Positions 17,200 to 25,771 are shown, numbered from the stretch's first letter. The stretch: DNA of 64,000 nt from Millisia brevis NBRC 105863 (GCF_001552615.1 NZ_BCRN01000008.1:62001-126000), one strand, 5' to 3'. A program made the numbers and translations. Notes: generated by a model from the sequence alone, not told the origin.

Positions 17200-18702
17200 G
17201 TGGAAATCATCGACCTCGATTCGTGGCGTCCCGAGCCGGGAATGGGAATCGGTTGGCGGGTGACACCGGACCCGCGTTCCGTCGACGCGACGGCAACCGA
17301 GCGCGGCGCGTCGACCTTTCTGGTGGACAATCACGTCCGCGCCGCGCTGGCAGCCAGGCGCGAGGGCAAACCGCACCGGGCATACCTCGGGTCCGGGACG
17401 GACATCGACGGCGACCTCGACATCGACGCGATGACAGCCGCGTTGCTGACGTTCGTTCGTCGGCATGCGATCCTGCGGACGTGGTACGACGTGGTCGACG
17501 GTGAGGTCGTTGCCCGGGTGATGCCGGCGCGGACGGTCGGCCTGGAGTCGGTGGATCCCACGGCGTTGTCGAGCTCGGCCGAGATAATCGACCACATCCG
17601 TACCCGTTTCGGGCGGGAGACATCGAGTGACTCGTTTCCGGGGTTGGCATTCGGCGCCGTCATGCGGGAGGGGAGCTTCTCGTTCTTCTTCGGCGCCGAT
17701 CACGGGTTGAGCGACGGGGCGTCGCAGGTCTTCGCGGTGGCCGAGATCAGCAGGCTCTACCGGGAGGCCCGCGGTGCCGGTGTGACGACCGCGGCCGGGA
17801 GCGCCGATGCGACCGATCGGGACACTCCGGCAACGGAGGGTACGTGCGAGGGGTTCGCCGAATTCGCGCGACTGGAAGCCGAACTGACTGCCCACCATGT
17901 CGCCGGGTCCGCCGAGTTCGACGCGTGGAAGCGCACGTTCGTGCGCCACGATCGACGGATGCCGCGTTTCGCCCTCGATCTCGGCCTGGGGGTCGGCGAA
18001 ACCGCTCCCGTACGGCCCGTGGGAGTGGTCCTGCTCGACGGGGACCGCATCGCCGATTTCGAGCGCATCTGCGTGGAGGCCGGCGGCAGGCTCATCACGG
18101 GACTCTATGCGGCCCTTGCCATCACCGACTACGAGCTGGCCGGTTCCGATAGCTACTACGGGATGACCGTGTTCAACAGCCGGGTGGGGCTCGAGTCGCT
18201 CGCCGGCGAATACGGCTGGTTCAGTTCCTTCGCCCCGGTGGAGTTCGCGGTGTCCGGCGTGCGCACCTTCCGCGAACTGGTGCCGGACGCCTACGTCGCA
18301 TCTCGGCGGGCCAGGAAGCTGGCCGTCGTCCCACCGGGGGCGGCGCTTGCGGCCCTGATCGCCGTCGGCGCATCGCCCGATTCGGTCATCACTGCGCCGA
18401 ACCTGTTTTCCTACATCGATTTCCGGAAGATTCCCGACGTCGACGAACCGGCGTGCCGGCGAGGTGTCGTCTTCACCGGCGAGGGCCGTACCGCCAATGC
18501 CTCGCTGTGGTTCAACCGCGACCACGACCGCCTCTATGTCGGAAGTCAGTCTCCGGATACACCCTTCGCTCAGTCCCGGGTGCTCCGATATCTCGAGCAC
18601 CTGCGCGCGGTGATCACCGAGGTGACCACGGTCGGTGATCGAGCGATCGGGGCGGAAAGGAGCGACATCGCCTCGGCCGGTCGGGTCGCCGTGGAGCGCT
18701 GA
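17200..18702 (+). CDS. PapA-like acyltransferase 2 of tandem trio
   Basis: This 500-residue acyltransferase starts at a GTG 10 bases after a GAGGAAGGA ribosome-binding site that overlaps the previous stop. The N-terminus MEIIDLDSWRPEPG resembles PapA proteins, which often open with a short Trp-Pro segment. The active-site motif is HGLSDG at H168, D172 and G173, so this is the only member of the trio with the canonical HxxxDG. The second lobe has YYGMTVFNSRVGLES and a closing SLWFNRDHDRLYVGSQSPDT block. Protein length and two-lobe layout match single-domain PapA enzymes, with no carrier-protein or adenylation domain. The gene ends 2 bases before the third acyltransferase start. Confidence 0.88.
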   Translation: MEIIDLDSWRPEPGMGIGWRVTPDPRSVDATATERGASTFLVDNHVRAALAARREGKPHRAYLGSGTDIDGDLDIDAMTAALLTFVRRHAILRTWYDVVDGEVVARVMPARTVGLESVDPTALSSSAEIIDHIRTRFGRETSSDSFPGLAFGAVMREGSFSFFFGADHGLSDGASQVFAVAEISRLYREARGAGVTTAAGSADATDRDTPATEGTCEGFAEFARLEAELTAHHVAGSAEFDAWKRTFVRHDRRMPRFALDLGLGVGETAPVRPVGVVLLDGDRIADFERICVEAGGRLITGLYAALAITDYELAGSDSYYGMTVFNSRVGLESLAGEYGWFSSFAPVEFAVSGVRTFRELVPDAYVASRRARKLAVVPPGAALAALIAVGASPDSVITAPNLFSYIDFRKIPDVDEPACRRGVVFTGEGRTANASLWFNRDHDRLYVGSQSPDTPFAQSRVLRYLEHLRAVITEVTTVGDRAIGAERSDIASAGRVAVER

Positions 18703-18704
18703 CG

Positions 18705-20108
18705 GTGCGGGTCACCACCATCGACCGGTATCGGATCGATCCGGGTCGGTTGTTGTCGTGGAACGTCGAGGTGTCCGGCTGCGCCGTACGCGACTCCACC
18801 GTGCCCCTGTCGTTCAACCAGTACATGCACCTGGCCGAGGCGCTCGCCGATGGTGTCGAGAGCACCTGGCTCGCCGCATCGTTGCGGGTGCCGGGTCCGC
18901 TCGATCGCCCCGCGCTCGCGGCCGCCTATCGCGCCCTGATCGTTCGGCACGGGACGCTGCGCACCTGGTTCGTGCCCCGCGCCGACGGTACCGTCGGCCG
19001 TCGAGAGTTCGACGCCGGCACGATGAGGATCGTCGCGAACCCGGAGATCGTCGCCGACCACACCTGGCCCGCGCCCCTCCGCGCGGCGCTCGATGCCGCC
19101 TGCCGACCCTTCCGTGCCCCGGCCTACTTCCTGGGAGCCGTTGATCGCGAGGGTGTCTCGACGATTCTGTGCGCCTTCGACCACGCGCACGTCGACGCCT
19201 ACTCGATCGCGGTCGTCATCGATGATCTGTACCGGCTCTACCACGGATTCGCCGAATACGGGCAGGACTTCTCCGACAGTTTGCCGATACCCGGCAGTTT
19301 CGTCGACTACTGCGCGCGGGAAGCGGCCGCGGACCCGATCCTTCCCACGGATCATCGCCTCGCACAATGGGTGCGCTTCTTCGACCGGTGCGGCGGCGTA
19401 CCCCCGTCCTTTCCGTTGAATCTCGGAGTCGGCCTCGGAGCGCGCGAACCCCAGGGCGTCGACGTCCGCAGCCTCCTCGGTCCGAGCGAAGCCGCACGAT
19501 TCTCCGAGCTGTGCCGCAGCAATGGGGCGAGTGTCTTCGCCGGTGTCCTGGCGGCCATGGCCGAGGCGGTCCGGCACTGCGGCGGTGGGTCGGAGCTGCC
19601 GGTGTTGTTCCCGATGCACACGCGGCGGGACGCCGACAGGCGTCACGCGGTCGGGTGGTTCACCACCAACGCTCCGGTCAGGGTGATCGCCCATGGCGAT
19701 GTCGTCGAGACCATCCGCCGGACCGGTGTGGCGGTGCGTGCGGCCATGCGGCTCGGGGAGGTGCCGATGGCGCAGGTGGTGGCGGCACTGGGCGAGTTCC
19801 ATCGCGTACGCAAGGACATCTTCATGGTCTCTTCGGTCGACTATCGCAACCTGCCGGGAGCGGAACGACACGAGGCGGTCGACGCTCACCACATCTCGAG
19901 CGTGACCACCGCCGACGATGCCCAGTTCTGGGTCTGGCGGACCGATCGGGGCCTGTCGATACGCAGTCGCTTCCCGGACACCGAGGTCGCCCGGGAGACG
20001 ATCCCGGTATTTCTCGCGGTGCTCACCGGAATTCTGCGCTCTGCTATCGCTCCCGACGACCCTGTGTCCAGTCGGCTGCCAGCGCCTGTGCATTGGCATC
20101 GAGCGTAG
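18705..20108 (+). CDS. PapA-like acyltransferase 3 of tandem trio
   Basis: The 467-residue product opens with VRVTTIDRYRIDPGRLLSWN. It carries HAHVDAYS, so H160 and D164 are present with Ala165 in the Gly position, as in the first member. LPVLFPMHTRRDADRRHAVGWF aligns with the LVMPMHTRHE region of member 1, showing that these two are closer to each other than to member 2. The GTG start is 2 bases after the upstream stop, so translation is probably coupled. The 3' end overlaps the opposing nucleosidase gene by 65 bases, a long convergent overlap. The trio could place two or three acyl chains on one glycolipid core. Confidence 0.88.
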   Translation: MRVTTIDRYRIDPGRLLSWNVEVSGCAVRDSTVPLSFNQYMHLAEALADGVESTWLAASLRVPGPLDRPALAAAYRALIVRHGTLRTWFVPRADGTVGRREFDAGTMRIVANPEIVADHTWPAPLRAALDAACRPFRAPAYFLGAVDREGVSTILCAFDHAHVDAYSIAVVIDDLYRLYHGFAEYGQDFSDSLPIPGSFVDYCAREAAADPILPTDHRLAQWVRFFDRCGGVPPSFPLNLGVGLGAREPQGVDVRSLLGPSEAARFSELCRSNGASVFAGVLAAMAEAVRHCGGGSELPVLFPMHTRRDADRRHAVGWFTTNAPVRVIAHGDVVETIRRTGVAVRAAMRLGEVPMAQVVAALGEFHRVRKDIFMVSSVDYRNLPGAERHEAVDAHHISSVTTADDAQFWVWRTDRGLSIRSRFPDTEVARETIPVFLAVLTGILRSAIAPDDPVSSRLPAPVHWHRA

Positions 20109-20619
20109 CGACCCACGACGTCCCGGCGCTCTCGTCCGCCTGGTCGCTGACGTGCTTGATCAACGTCGCCGGCAGCCCCGAGCGACGGGCGACCGCGGCG
20201 ACGACGTACCCCTCCATGTCGACCAGATCCGCCACCCGAGCCAGCGCGAGCCGCCGTTCGGTCGAGTTGACGAACTCGTCGCCGGTGGCCAGCACCGGTC
20301 CCTCGTCGGCGAGGTCGATCGGTCCCTCGACGGGCTGGCCGACCAGCCGAGCGACCAGATCCTCGTCGAAGTCGTGCTGCAGGACCCGCCGCACGACGTG
20401 CGTGCCGGTCCACCCGTCGCGTAGCGCCCCGGCGGTGCCGATATTGATCAACCCGGACGGCCGCACCTCGCGCAGCGCGTCCATCAGGGCAAAGGCGCAA
20501 CGCAGCTTCCCGACCCCGGTCACCAGGATGGGCCAATCGGTCACCAACTCGGCGACCTCCTGCTCGGTCGCCGAGACCACCAGGGGCAAATCGGGGGAGA
20601 TCGGGGCACTGAGCGTCAT
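20044..20619 (-). CDS. Nucleosidase (MTA/SAH nucleosidase-like)
   Basis: The 191-residue protein resembles the compact actinobacterial nucleosidases of the purine nucleoside phosphorylase/UDP family. Supporting segments are [30 protein letters not shown] (phosphorylase-type glycine loop), [12 protein letters not shown] (the ribose-binding ME pair of nucleosidases) and [10 protein letters not shown] (the catalytic Asp region). It probably hydrolyses methylthioadenosine, S-adenosylhomocysteine or a related nucleoside and releases adenine. That would fit the several SAM-dependent methyltransferases nearby, though this is inference. It is shorter than the roughly 230-residue E. coli enzyme. It runs into the 3' end of the third acyltransferase gene. 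Confidence 0.82.
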   Translation of the reverse strand: MTLSAPISPDLPLVVSATEQEVAELVTDWPILVTGVGKLRCAFALMDALREVRPSGLINIGTAGALRDGWTGTHVVRRVLQHDFDEDLVARLVGQPVEGPIDLADEGPVLATGDEFVNSTERRLALARVADLVDMEGYVVAAVARRSGLPATLIKHVSDQADESAGTSWVATLDANAQALAADWTQGRRER

Positions 20620-20768
20620 GGTGGGGACCGTAGCGGTCGGCGACCGAGGACTCGCTGCCGTCGGGTGTCCGTTCGGTCACAACTGCTGCTCGGATCGGTC
20701 CTTGTTGCCGGCCCGCGTGAGGGGAACAGTGGGTGTTGGGTGGGGGATCGAGTGTGTGCCCACCTCCC

Positions 20769-20798
20769 AGTCTCGATGACGAGAGTCTCGATGACGAG
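20769..20798. repeat. 15-bp perfect tandem duplication upstream of fadA
   Basis: AGTCTCGATGACGAG is present twice back to back. Each unit contains CTCG-ATGA-CGAG, a small inverted repeat, so the pair could act as a double binding site. It ends 25 bases before the fadA GTG, in the probable leader or promoter. Confidence 0.8.
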
Positions 20799-20823
20799 CA
20801 ACTTCGGAAGGACTGACGACACT

Positions 20824-22035
20824 GTGACCGAAGCATTCATCTACGAGGCGATCAGGACGCCCCGCGGACGAGGAAAGGCATCCGGGTCGCTGCACTCGGT
20901 CAAGCCGATCTCCCTGGTGACGGGCCTCATCGACGAGCTGCGCGTGCGTTTCCCCGATCTGGACGAGGATCGGATCTCCGACCTGCTCCTCGGCGTTGTC
21001 ACCCCCGTCGGTGACCAGGGCGCCGATATCGCCCGCACCGCCGTCCTCGCGGCCGGACTGCCGGACACCGTCGGTGGCTACCAGCTCAACCGGTTCTGCG
21101 CCTCCGGCCTCGAAGCGGTCAACACCGCCGCCCAGAAGGTGCGCTCCGGCTGGGACGAGCTGGTCATCGCCGGTGGCGTCGAGTCGATGTCCCGTGTGCC
21201 GATGGCCTCCGACGGCGGCGCCTGGGCGATGGACCCGGCGACCGCCTACGACACCTACTTCATCCCGCAGGGCATCAGCGCCGACCTGATCGCCACGATC
21301 GACGAGTTCTCCCGCGAGGACATCGACAGCTACGCGGTCCGCTCGCAGGACAAGGCCGCCGCGGCGTGGTCCGGGGGCTACTTCTCCAAGTCCGTTGTGC
21401 CGGTGAAGGATCAGAACGGTCTGGTCATCCTCGATCACGACGAGCATATGCGCCCCGGCACCACGGTCGCCGATCTCGGCAAGCTCAAGCCGTCCTTCGA
21501 GGGCATCGGTGCGATGGGCGGATTCGACGCCGTCGCGCTGCAGAAGTACCACTGGGTCGAGAAGATCAACCACGTGCACACCGGCGGTAACTCGTCGGGC
21601 ATCGTCGACGGTGCCGCGCTGGTGCTCGTCGGCAGCGAGCAGGTGGGCAAGGACCTCGGCATGACCCCGCGGGCGCGCATCGTCGCGACCGCCACCAGTG
21701 GCGCCGACACCACGATCATGCTGACCGGCCCGGTCCCGGCCACCCAGAAGGTGCTGGCCACCGCCGGACTGAGCCTCGACGATATCGATCTGTTCGAACT
21801 GAACGAGGCCTTCGCCTCCGTCGTGCTGCACTACCAGCGCGAGCTGAAGATCCCGGACGAGAAGCTCAACGTCAACGGCGGCGCGATCGCGATGGGTCAC
21901 CCGCTCGGCGCGACCGGCGCGATGATCACCGGCACCGTCGTCGACGAGCTCGAGCGTCGCAATGCCCGTTACGGCCTGATCACCCTGTGCATCGGCGGCG
22001 GCATGGGCGTGGCCACCATCATCGAGCGAGTCTGA
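20824..22035 (+). CDS. fadA: Acetyl-CoA acyltransferase (thiolase) of fatty-acid beta-oxidation
   Basis: The product performs thiolytic cleavage of 3-ketoacyl-CoA in the cytoplasm. Its 403 residues carry the nucleophile C92 ([12 protein letters not shown]), the NEAFA block, the [16 protein letters not shown] histidine motif and the second catalytic cysteine in TLCIGGGMG. The frame is open well upstream, but the GTG at 20824 gives the family start [15 protein letters not shown] and has a GGAAGGA ribosome-binding site. It is followed after 17 bases by fadB, forming the two-subunit trifunctional-type complex. The pair is like the M. tuberculosis fadA/fadB (Rv0859/Rv0860) pair in sequence character. 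A 15-bp tandem repeat lies just upstream. Confidence 0.95.
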   Translation: MTEAFIYEAIRTPRGRGKASGSLHSVKPISLVTGLIDELRVRFPDLDEDRISDLLLGVVTPVGDQGADIARTAVLAAGLPDTVGGYQLNRFCASGLEAVNTAAQKVRSGWDELVIAGGVESMSRVPMASDGGAWAMDPATAYDTYFIPQGISADLIATIDEFSREDIDSYAVRSQDKAAAAWSGGYFSKSVVPVKDQNGLVILDHDEHMRPGTTVADLGKLKPSFEGIGAMGGFDAVALQKYHWVEKINHVHTGGNSSGIVDGAALVLVGSEQVGKDLGMTPRARIVATATSGADTTIMLTGPVPATQKVLATAGLSLDDIDLFELNEAFASVVLHYQRELKIPDEKLNVNGGAIAMGHPLGATGAMITGTVVDELERRNARYGLITLCIGGGMGVATIIERV

Positions 22036-22052
22036 GGAGCCTCGAGACAACC

Positions 22053-24191
22053 ATGAGCGACAACATCATTCGCTGGGACAAGGACGAGGACGGCATTGTC
22101 GTCCTGACGATCGACGATCCCAACCAGGGTGCCAACACCATGAACGACGCCTACCGCGCGTCGATGAAGGAGACCGTCGACCGGCTCGAGTCCGAGAAGG
22201 ACTCGATCACCGGCGTCGTGGTCACCTCCGGTAAGAAGACCTTCTTCGCCGGCGGCGACCTCAAGCAGCTGATCCAGATCACCCCGGAGCACGCACAGCA
22301 GGCGTTCGACCTGGTCCAAGAGGTCAAGGCGGACCTGCGTCGGCTCGAGACCCTCGGCAAGCCGGTCGTCGCGGCGATCAACGGCGCGGCCCTCGGTGGC
22401 GGCCTGGAGATCGCGCTGGCCACCCATCACCGCATCATCGCCGACGTGCGCGGTGCCCAGGTGGGTCTGCCCGAGGTCGCGCTCGGCCTGCTGCCCGGTG
22501 GCGGCGGCGTCACCCGCGTCACCCGCATGCTGGGCGTCCAGAACGCCTTCATGCAGGTCCTCACCCGCGGCCAGAACGGGTTCCGCCCGCAGCAGGCCAA
22601 GGACACCGGCCTGGTCGACGAGATCGTCGGCTCGGTCGAGGAACTCGTACCCGCCGCCAAGGCGTGGATCGCGGCGAACCCCGACAAGGGTGTACAGCCC
22701 TGGGATGTCAAGGGCTACAAGATCCCCGGCGGAACCCCGAAGTCCCCGGCGCTCGCTCAGGTGCTGCCGGCCTTCCCGGCCAACCTGCGCAAGCAGCTCA
22801 AGGGCGCCCCGATGCCCGCACCGCTGGCGATCCTCGCCGCGTCGGTCGAGGGTGCGCAGGTCGACTTCGACAACGCCTCGACCATCGAGTCGCGGTACTT
22901 CGTCGAACTGGTCACCGGCCAGGTCTCGAAGAACATGATCCAGGCGTTCTTCTTCGACCTGCAGGCGATCAACAACGGCCAGTCGCGCCCCGACGGGTAC
23001 GAGAAGACCACCTTCTCCAAGGTGGCCGTGCTCGGCGCCGGCATGATGGGCGCGGGCATCGCCTACGTCTGTGCCAAGGCCGGCATCGATGTCGTCCTCA
23101 AGGACGTCACCATCGAATCGGCCAACAAGGGCAAGGCCTACTCGGAGAACATCGAGGCCAAGGCGCTGCAGCGGGGCAAGACCACGCAGGAGAAGGCCGA
23201 CGAGTTGCTGGCCCGTATCCACCCGACCGCCGACCCGGCGGACGTGGCGGGAGCGGATCTGGTGATCGAGGCGGTCTTCGAGTCGCAGGAGCTCAAGCAC
23301 AAGGTCTTCCAGGAGATCGAGGACCTGGTCGCGCCGGACGCGCTGCTCGGCTCCAATACCTCCACCCTGCCGATCACCGGTCTCGCCACCGGCGTGAAGC
23401 GCCAGGAGGACTTCATCGGTATCCACTTCTTCTCGCCGGTCGACAAGATGCCGCTGGTGGAGATCATTCGCGGTGAGAACACCTCGGATGCCGCGCTGGC
23501 CAAGGCGTTCGACCTCGTGCAGGCGATCAAGAAGACCCCGATCGTGGTCAACGATTCGCGCGGCTTCTTCACCTCGCGGGTGATCGGCACGTTCATCAAC
23601 GAGGCGATCGCCATGGTCGGCGAGGGCATCGAGCCCGCGACGATCGAGCAGGCCGGATCGCAGGCGGGCTACCCGGCCCCGCCGCTGCAGCTGTCGGACG
23701 AGCTGACGCTCACCCTGATGCAGAAGATCCGCAAGGAGACCGAGGCGGCGATGCTCGCGGCCGGCAACAAGCCGATCGAGTCGACCGCCGATACCGTGGT
23801 CGACCGTATGGTCGACGAGTTCAAGCGTCCGTCGAAGGCCGCCGGCGCCGGTTTCTACGAGTACCAGGACGGCAAGCGCGTGAGCCTGTGGCCCGGTCTG
23901 CGCGAGGCGTTCTCGTCGGGCCCGACCACGATCCCGTTCCAGGATCTGATCGACCGCATGCTGTTCATCGAGGCGATCGAGACGCAGAAGTGCTTCGACG
24001 AGGGTGTTCTGAACACCACCGCCGACGCGAACATCGGCTCGATCTTCGGCATCGGCTACCCGGCCTGGACCGGTGGTGTGCACCAGTTCATCGTCGGCTA
24101 CCCGGGCGGTCAGGCGGGCTTCGTCGCCCGCGCCGAGGAGCTCGCCAAGACCTACGGTGAGCGCTTCACCCCGCCGGACTCGCTCCGGTAA
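22053..24191 (+). CDS. fadB: Enoyl-CoA hydratase / 3-hydroxyacyl-CoA dehydrogenase
   Basis: This 712-residue multifunctional enzyme catalyses steps two and three of beta-oxidation. Residues 1-190 are the crotonase domain, with oxyanion-hole segments FFAGGDLK and INGAALGGGLEIALA and the catalytic Glu region LPEVALGLLPGGGG. A linker leads to the NAD-binding Rossmann domain starting VAVLGAGMMGAGIAYV near residue 325. The catalytic His lies in GIHFFSPVDKMPLVEII, and the C-terminal dehydrogenase domain ends with the duplicated helical part. The start ATG is 17 bases after fadA. A strong UUCG-looped terminator follows 18 bases after the stop, so the operon is exactly fadA-fadB. Codon use is highly biased, suggesting strong expression. 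Confidence 0.96.
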   Translation: MSDNIIRWDKDEDGIVVLTIDDPNQGANTMNDAYRASMKETVDRLESEKDSITGVVVTSGKKTFFAGGDLKQLIQITPEHAQQAFDLVQEVKADLRRLETLGKPVVAAINGAALGGGLEIALATHHRIIADVRGAQVGLPEVALGLLPGGGGVTRVTRMLGVQNAFMQVLTRGQNGFRPQQAKDTGLVDEIVGSVEELVPAAKAWIAANPDKGVQPWDVKGYKIPGGTPKSPALAQVLPAFPANLRKQLKGAPMPAPLAILAASVEGAQVDFDNASTIESRYFVELVTGQVSKNMIQAFFFDLQAINNGQSRPDGYEKTTFSKVAVLGAGMMGAGIAYVCAKAGIDVVLKDVTIESANKGKAYSENIEAKALQRGKTTQEKADELLARIHPTADPADVAGADLVIEAVFESQELKHKVFQEIEDLVAPDALLGSNTSTLPITGLATGVKRQEDFIGIHFFSPVDKMPLVEIIRGENTSDAALAKAFDLVQAIKKTPIVVNDSRGFFTSRVIGTFINEAIAMVGEGIEPATIEQAGSQAGYPAPPLQLSDELTLTLMQKIRKETEAAMLAAGNKPIESTADTVVDRMVDEFKRPSKAAGAGFYEYQDGKRVSLWPGLREAFSSGPTTIPFQDLIDRMLFIEAIETQKCFDEGVLNTTADANIGSIFGIGYPAWTGGVHQFIVGYPGGQAGFVARAEELAKTYGERFTPPDSLR

Positions 24192-24208
24192 TTCGTTCGC
24201 GACACCCG

Positions 24209-24242
24209 AGAGGTGGCACCCGGTTCGCCGGGTGCCACCTCT
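24209..24242 (+). terminator. Rho-independent-type terminator of fadAB
   Basis: A 15-bp perfect stem (24209-24223 with 24228-24242) closes on a TTCG tetraloop, one of the most stable RNA loops. It lies 18 bases after the fadB stop and just before the 3' end of the opposing lipocalin gene, so it may stop both transcripts. There is no long U-tract. Confidence 0.85.
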
Positions 24243-24262
24243 TGTCGGTTCCGGGTGTGCGC

Positions 24263-24847
24263 CTACTCGAGGGTGCAGAGCGGCACGATGCGATCGAGCC
24301 CACCCGTGGTCGGTGACGTCATCAGGAAGCAGGAGTTGAATCCCCGCGCCTCGACCACCGAGCGGATCTGCCGCCATCCGTCATCGGACACCGCCGGCGT
24401 TCGCGAGAGCACCCACGCGGAGGTGCGGCTCGGATTGCCCACCAGTGCCCACGAGTAGTCGTCGGCGACGTACGTGAGCACGTAGTTGGTCGGTCCGTCC
24501 TCGCTGCCCTGGAACGGGATGTTCCGGAAGCTGACGTGGAATTCGCCGACCCCGTTCGCCCGCGCATTGCCCTCGACCCCGCGCCGTTCACCGGCAAAGG
24601 TGGTACACGAGTTGGTGACCGCGATATTGTTCTCGTCGATCACCGCGTACTCGGCGGTGGCGTCGAGGTAGCAGTCGATCGAGAACGGCGCCGGGATGGT
24701 GGCCAACTGGTACCAGGTGCCGCTGGCGTACCGCTCGACGTCGACCTGCGCGACCGGCGCCAGCGGGGCCGCCGACGCGACCGCCGGGGACAGCAGCGCG
24801 AGCGCCGCGGCCGCCGAGATCGCCACGAGCCTGCTGATCCTGCGCAT
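24263..24847 (-). CDS. Secreted lipocalin
   Basis: The 194-residue protein has a signal peptide (basic MRRISR, then an Ala/Leu core, cleaved near ASA-AP) and a bacterial lipocalin domain of the Blc type. The GxW signature is GTWYQLATIP, and a later conserved strand reads YVLTYVADDYSWALVGNPSR. Cysteines in DCYL, NSCTT, NSCFL and PLCTL could give two disulfides. It probably binds or carries a hydrophobic ligand in the periplasm-like space or outer envelope. The start codon shares a base with the stop of the upstream FAS1 gene (TAATG), so the two proteins are made together. That places it in the SigK-type regulon proposed for the FAS1 promoter. Confidence 0.88.
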   Translation of the reverse strand: MRRISRLVAISAAAALALLSPAVASAAPLAPVAQVDVERYASGTWYQLATIPAPFSIDCYLDATAEYAVIDENNIAVTNSCTTFAGERRGVEGNARANGVGEFHVSFRNIPFQGSEDGPTNYVLTYVADDYSWALVGNPSRTSAWVLSRTPAVSDDGWRQIRSVVEARGFNSCFLMTSPTTGGLDRIVPLCTLE

Positions 24848-25506
24848 TACTGGGCCGGGGTCAGGACGCCGTCCACCAGGTACACGGTGGCATTGGTGGT
24901 TTCGATACCACCGCAGATCACGTTGGCGTCGTTGACGGTCAACGCATCCGGGGCGCCGGCGACGGTCACCTCGGAGCCCTCCAGTGTCGGATGGACGCCG
25001 GCGATCTCCCCGGGGGCAGCTTCACCCTCCACCACGTGATAGGTCAGGACCTGCGTCAATGCCGTCGGATCCGCGGCGAGCGCTTCGAGGGTCGCCGGGT
25101 CGAGAGCCGCGAACGCGTCATCGACGGGGGCGAAGACGGTGAAGGGGCCACCTTCGAGAGCTTCGACCAGATTGACCTCGGGGTTGAGTCCGCCGGACAC
25201 CGCCGAAGCCAGCGTGGTCAGGATCGGAACGGTGGTGACCGCTTCGACCAGCGAACCGTTGGCCAACTCCTCGACCGAGCCCGGCCCGCTGGGCACCTGC
25301 TCGACATATGCCGCGCATCCGGGGCCCAGTGGTCCGGCGGCGACGGCTTCCTCGGTGGTCGTCGCCATCGTGGTGGTCTCCTCGACCACCGAGGTCTCCG
25401 CCGCGGTGGTGTCGGCGGTCGTGGAGTCGTTGCTGCTGCATGCCGCCATGCCCAGGCTCAGTGCGCCGATACCGATGATGGCGATGCTTCTGCGATTGAT
25501 GCCCAT
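24847..25506 (-). CDS. FAS1 (fasciclin) lipoprotein, MPT83/MPT70-like
   Basis: The 219-residue lipoprotein starts MGINRRSIAII and has the lipobox LGMAAC, with the lipidated cysteine near residue 21. A Ser/Thr/Glu-rich spacer leads to one FAS1 domain: VPILTTLASAV, then FTVFAPVDDAFAAL, the YHVVEG core motif, and a final NATVYLVDGVL. In M. tuberculosis the homologues MPT83 and MPT70 are surface or secreted antigens controlled by SigK. Here the gene is divergent from sigK-rskA, with a matching promoter. An ATG with a GAGGAG ribosome-binding site (GAGGAGCACTTCG on the coding strand) was chosen over upstream in-frame codons. The downstream lipocalin gene is translationally coupled. Confidence 0.93.
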   Translation of the reverse strand: MGINRRSIAIIGIGALSLGMAACSSNDSTTADTTAAETSVVEETTTMATTTEEAVAAGPLGPGCAAYVEQVPSGPGSVEELANGSLVEAVTTVPILTTLASAVSGGLNPEVNLVEALEGGPFTVFAPVDDAFAALDPATLEALAADPTALTQVLTYHVVEGEAAPGEIAGVHPTLEGSEVTVAGAPDALTVNDANVICGGIETTNATVYLVDGVLTPAQ

Positions 25507-25610
25507 CGAAGTGCTCCTCGTGTCGCGCGGCCGCAGCCGCCGGGGTGTCGGACAGCGACCCGCCGCCGGCTCGGATCGACCGGCGACAGCCGCAGGGTTG
25601 GTCACCTGTC

Positions 25611-25637
25611 ATTCGGAGCGGCTCCCGGGGTGGATGG
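25611..25637 (-). promoter_or_regulatory. SigK-type promoter of the FAS1-lipocalin operon
   Basis: On the minus strand CCATCC (25632-25637) and CCGAAT (25611-25616) are separated by exactly 15 bases. These hexamers are the ones I recall for mycobacterial SigK promoters. The predicted transcript would start near 25603, giving a leader of about 97 bases. The element mirrors the one in front of sigK 44 bases away. Confidence 0.8.
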
Positions 25638-25680
25638 GTGGAATTTCCGATTTCTGTGAATCCCCTCCCGCAGGCGGCGC

Positions 25681-25707
25681 CCATCCGGGTGCCGGACAGC
25701 TCCGAAT
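25681..25707 (+). promoter_or_regulatory. SigK-type promoter of sigK-rskA (autoregulation)
   Basis: CCATCC at 25681-25686 and CCGAAT at 25702-25707 have a 15-base spacer, identical in sequence and spacing to the divergent promoter. The predicted start near 25715 leaves about 57 bases before the sigK GTG. This implies that the sigma factor drives its own operon. Confidence 0.8.
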
Positions 25708-25771
25708 AACGGTTGTGGCCGTACTCGAGCAGCGACGTTGTAGTCTCGGCGGCAATGAGCGGAGATCGCCG

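Noticed and set aside
20665-20823. Upstream extension of fadA
   Set aside because: The extra residues do not resemble thiolases, and the region contains the tandem repeat. The GTG at 20824 has a ribosome-binding site and the family N-terminus.
21969-24377. 802-codon open frame on the minus strand across fadB
   Set aside because: It is the antisense shadow of a strongly codon-biased gene. The translation is Gly/Asp/His/Arg-rich with no motifs, while the plus strand gives an intact FadB.
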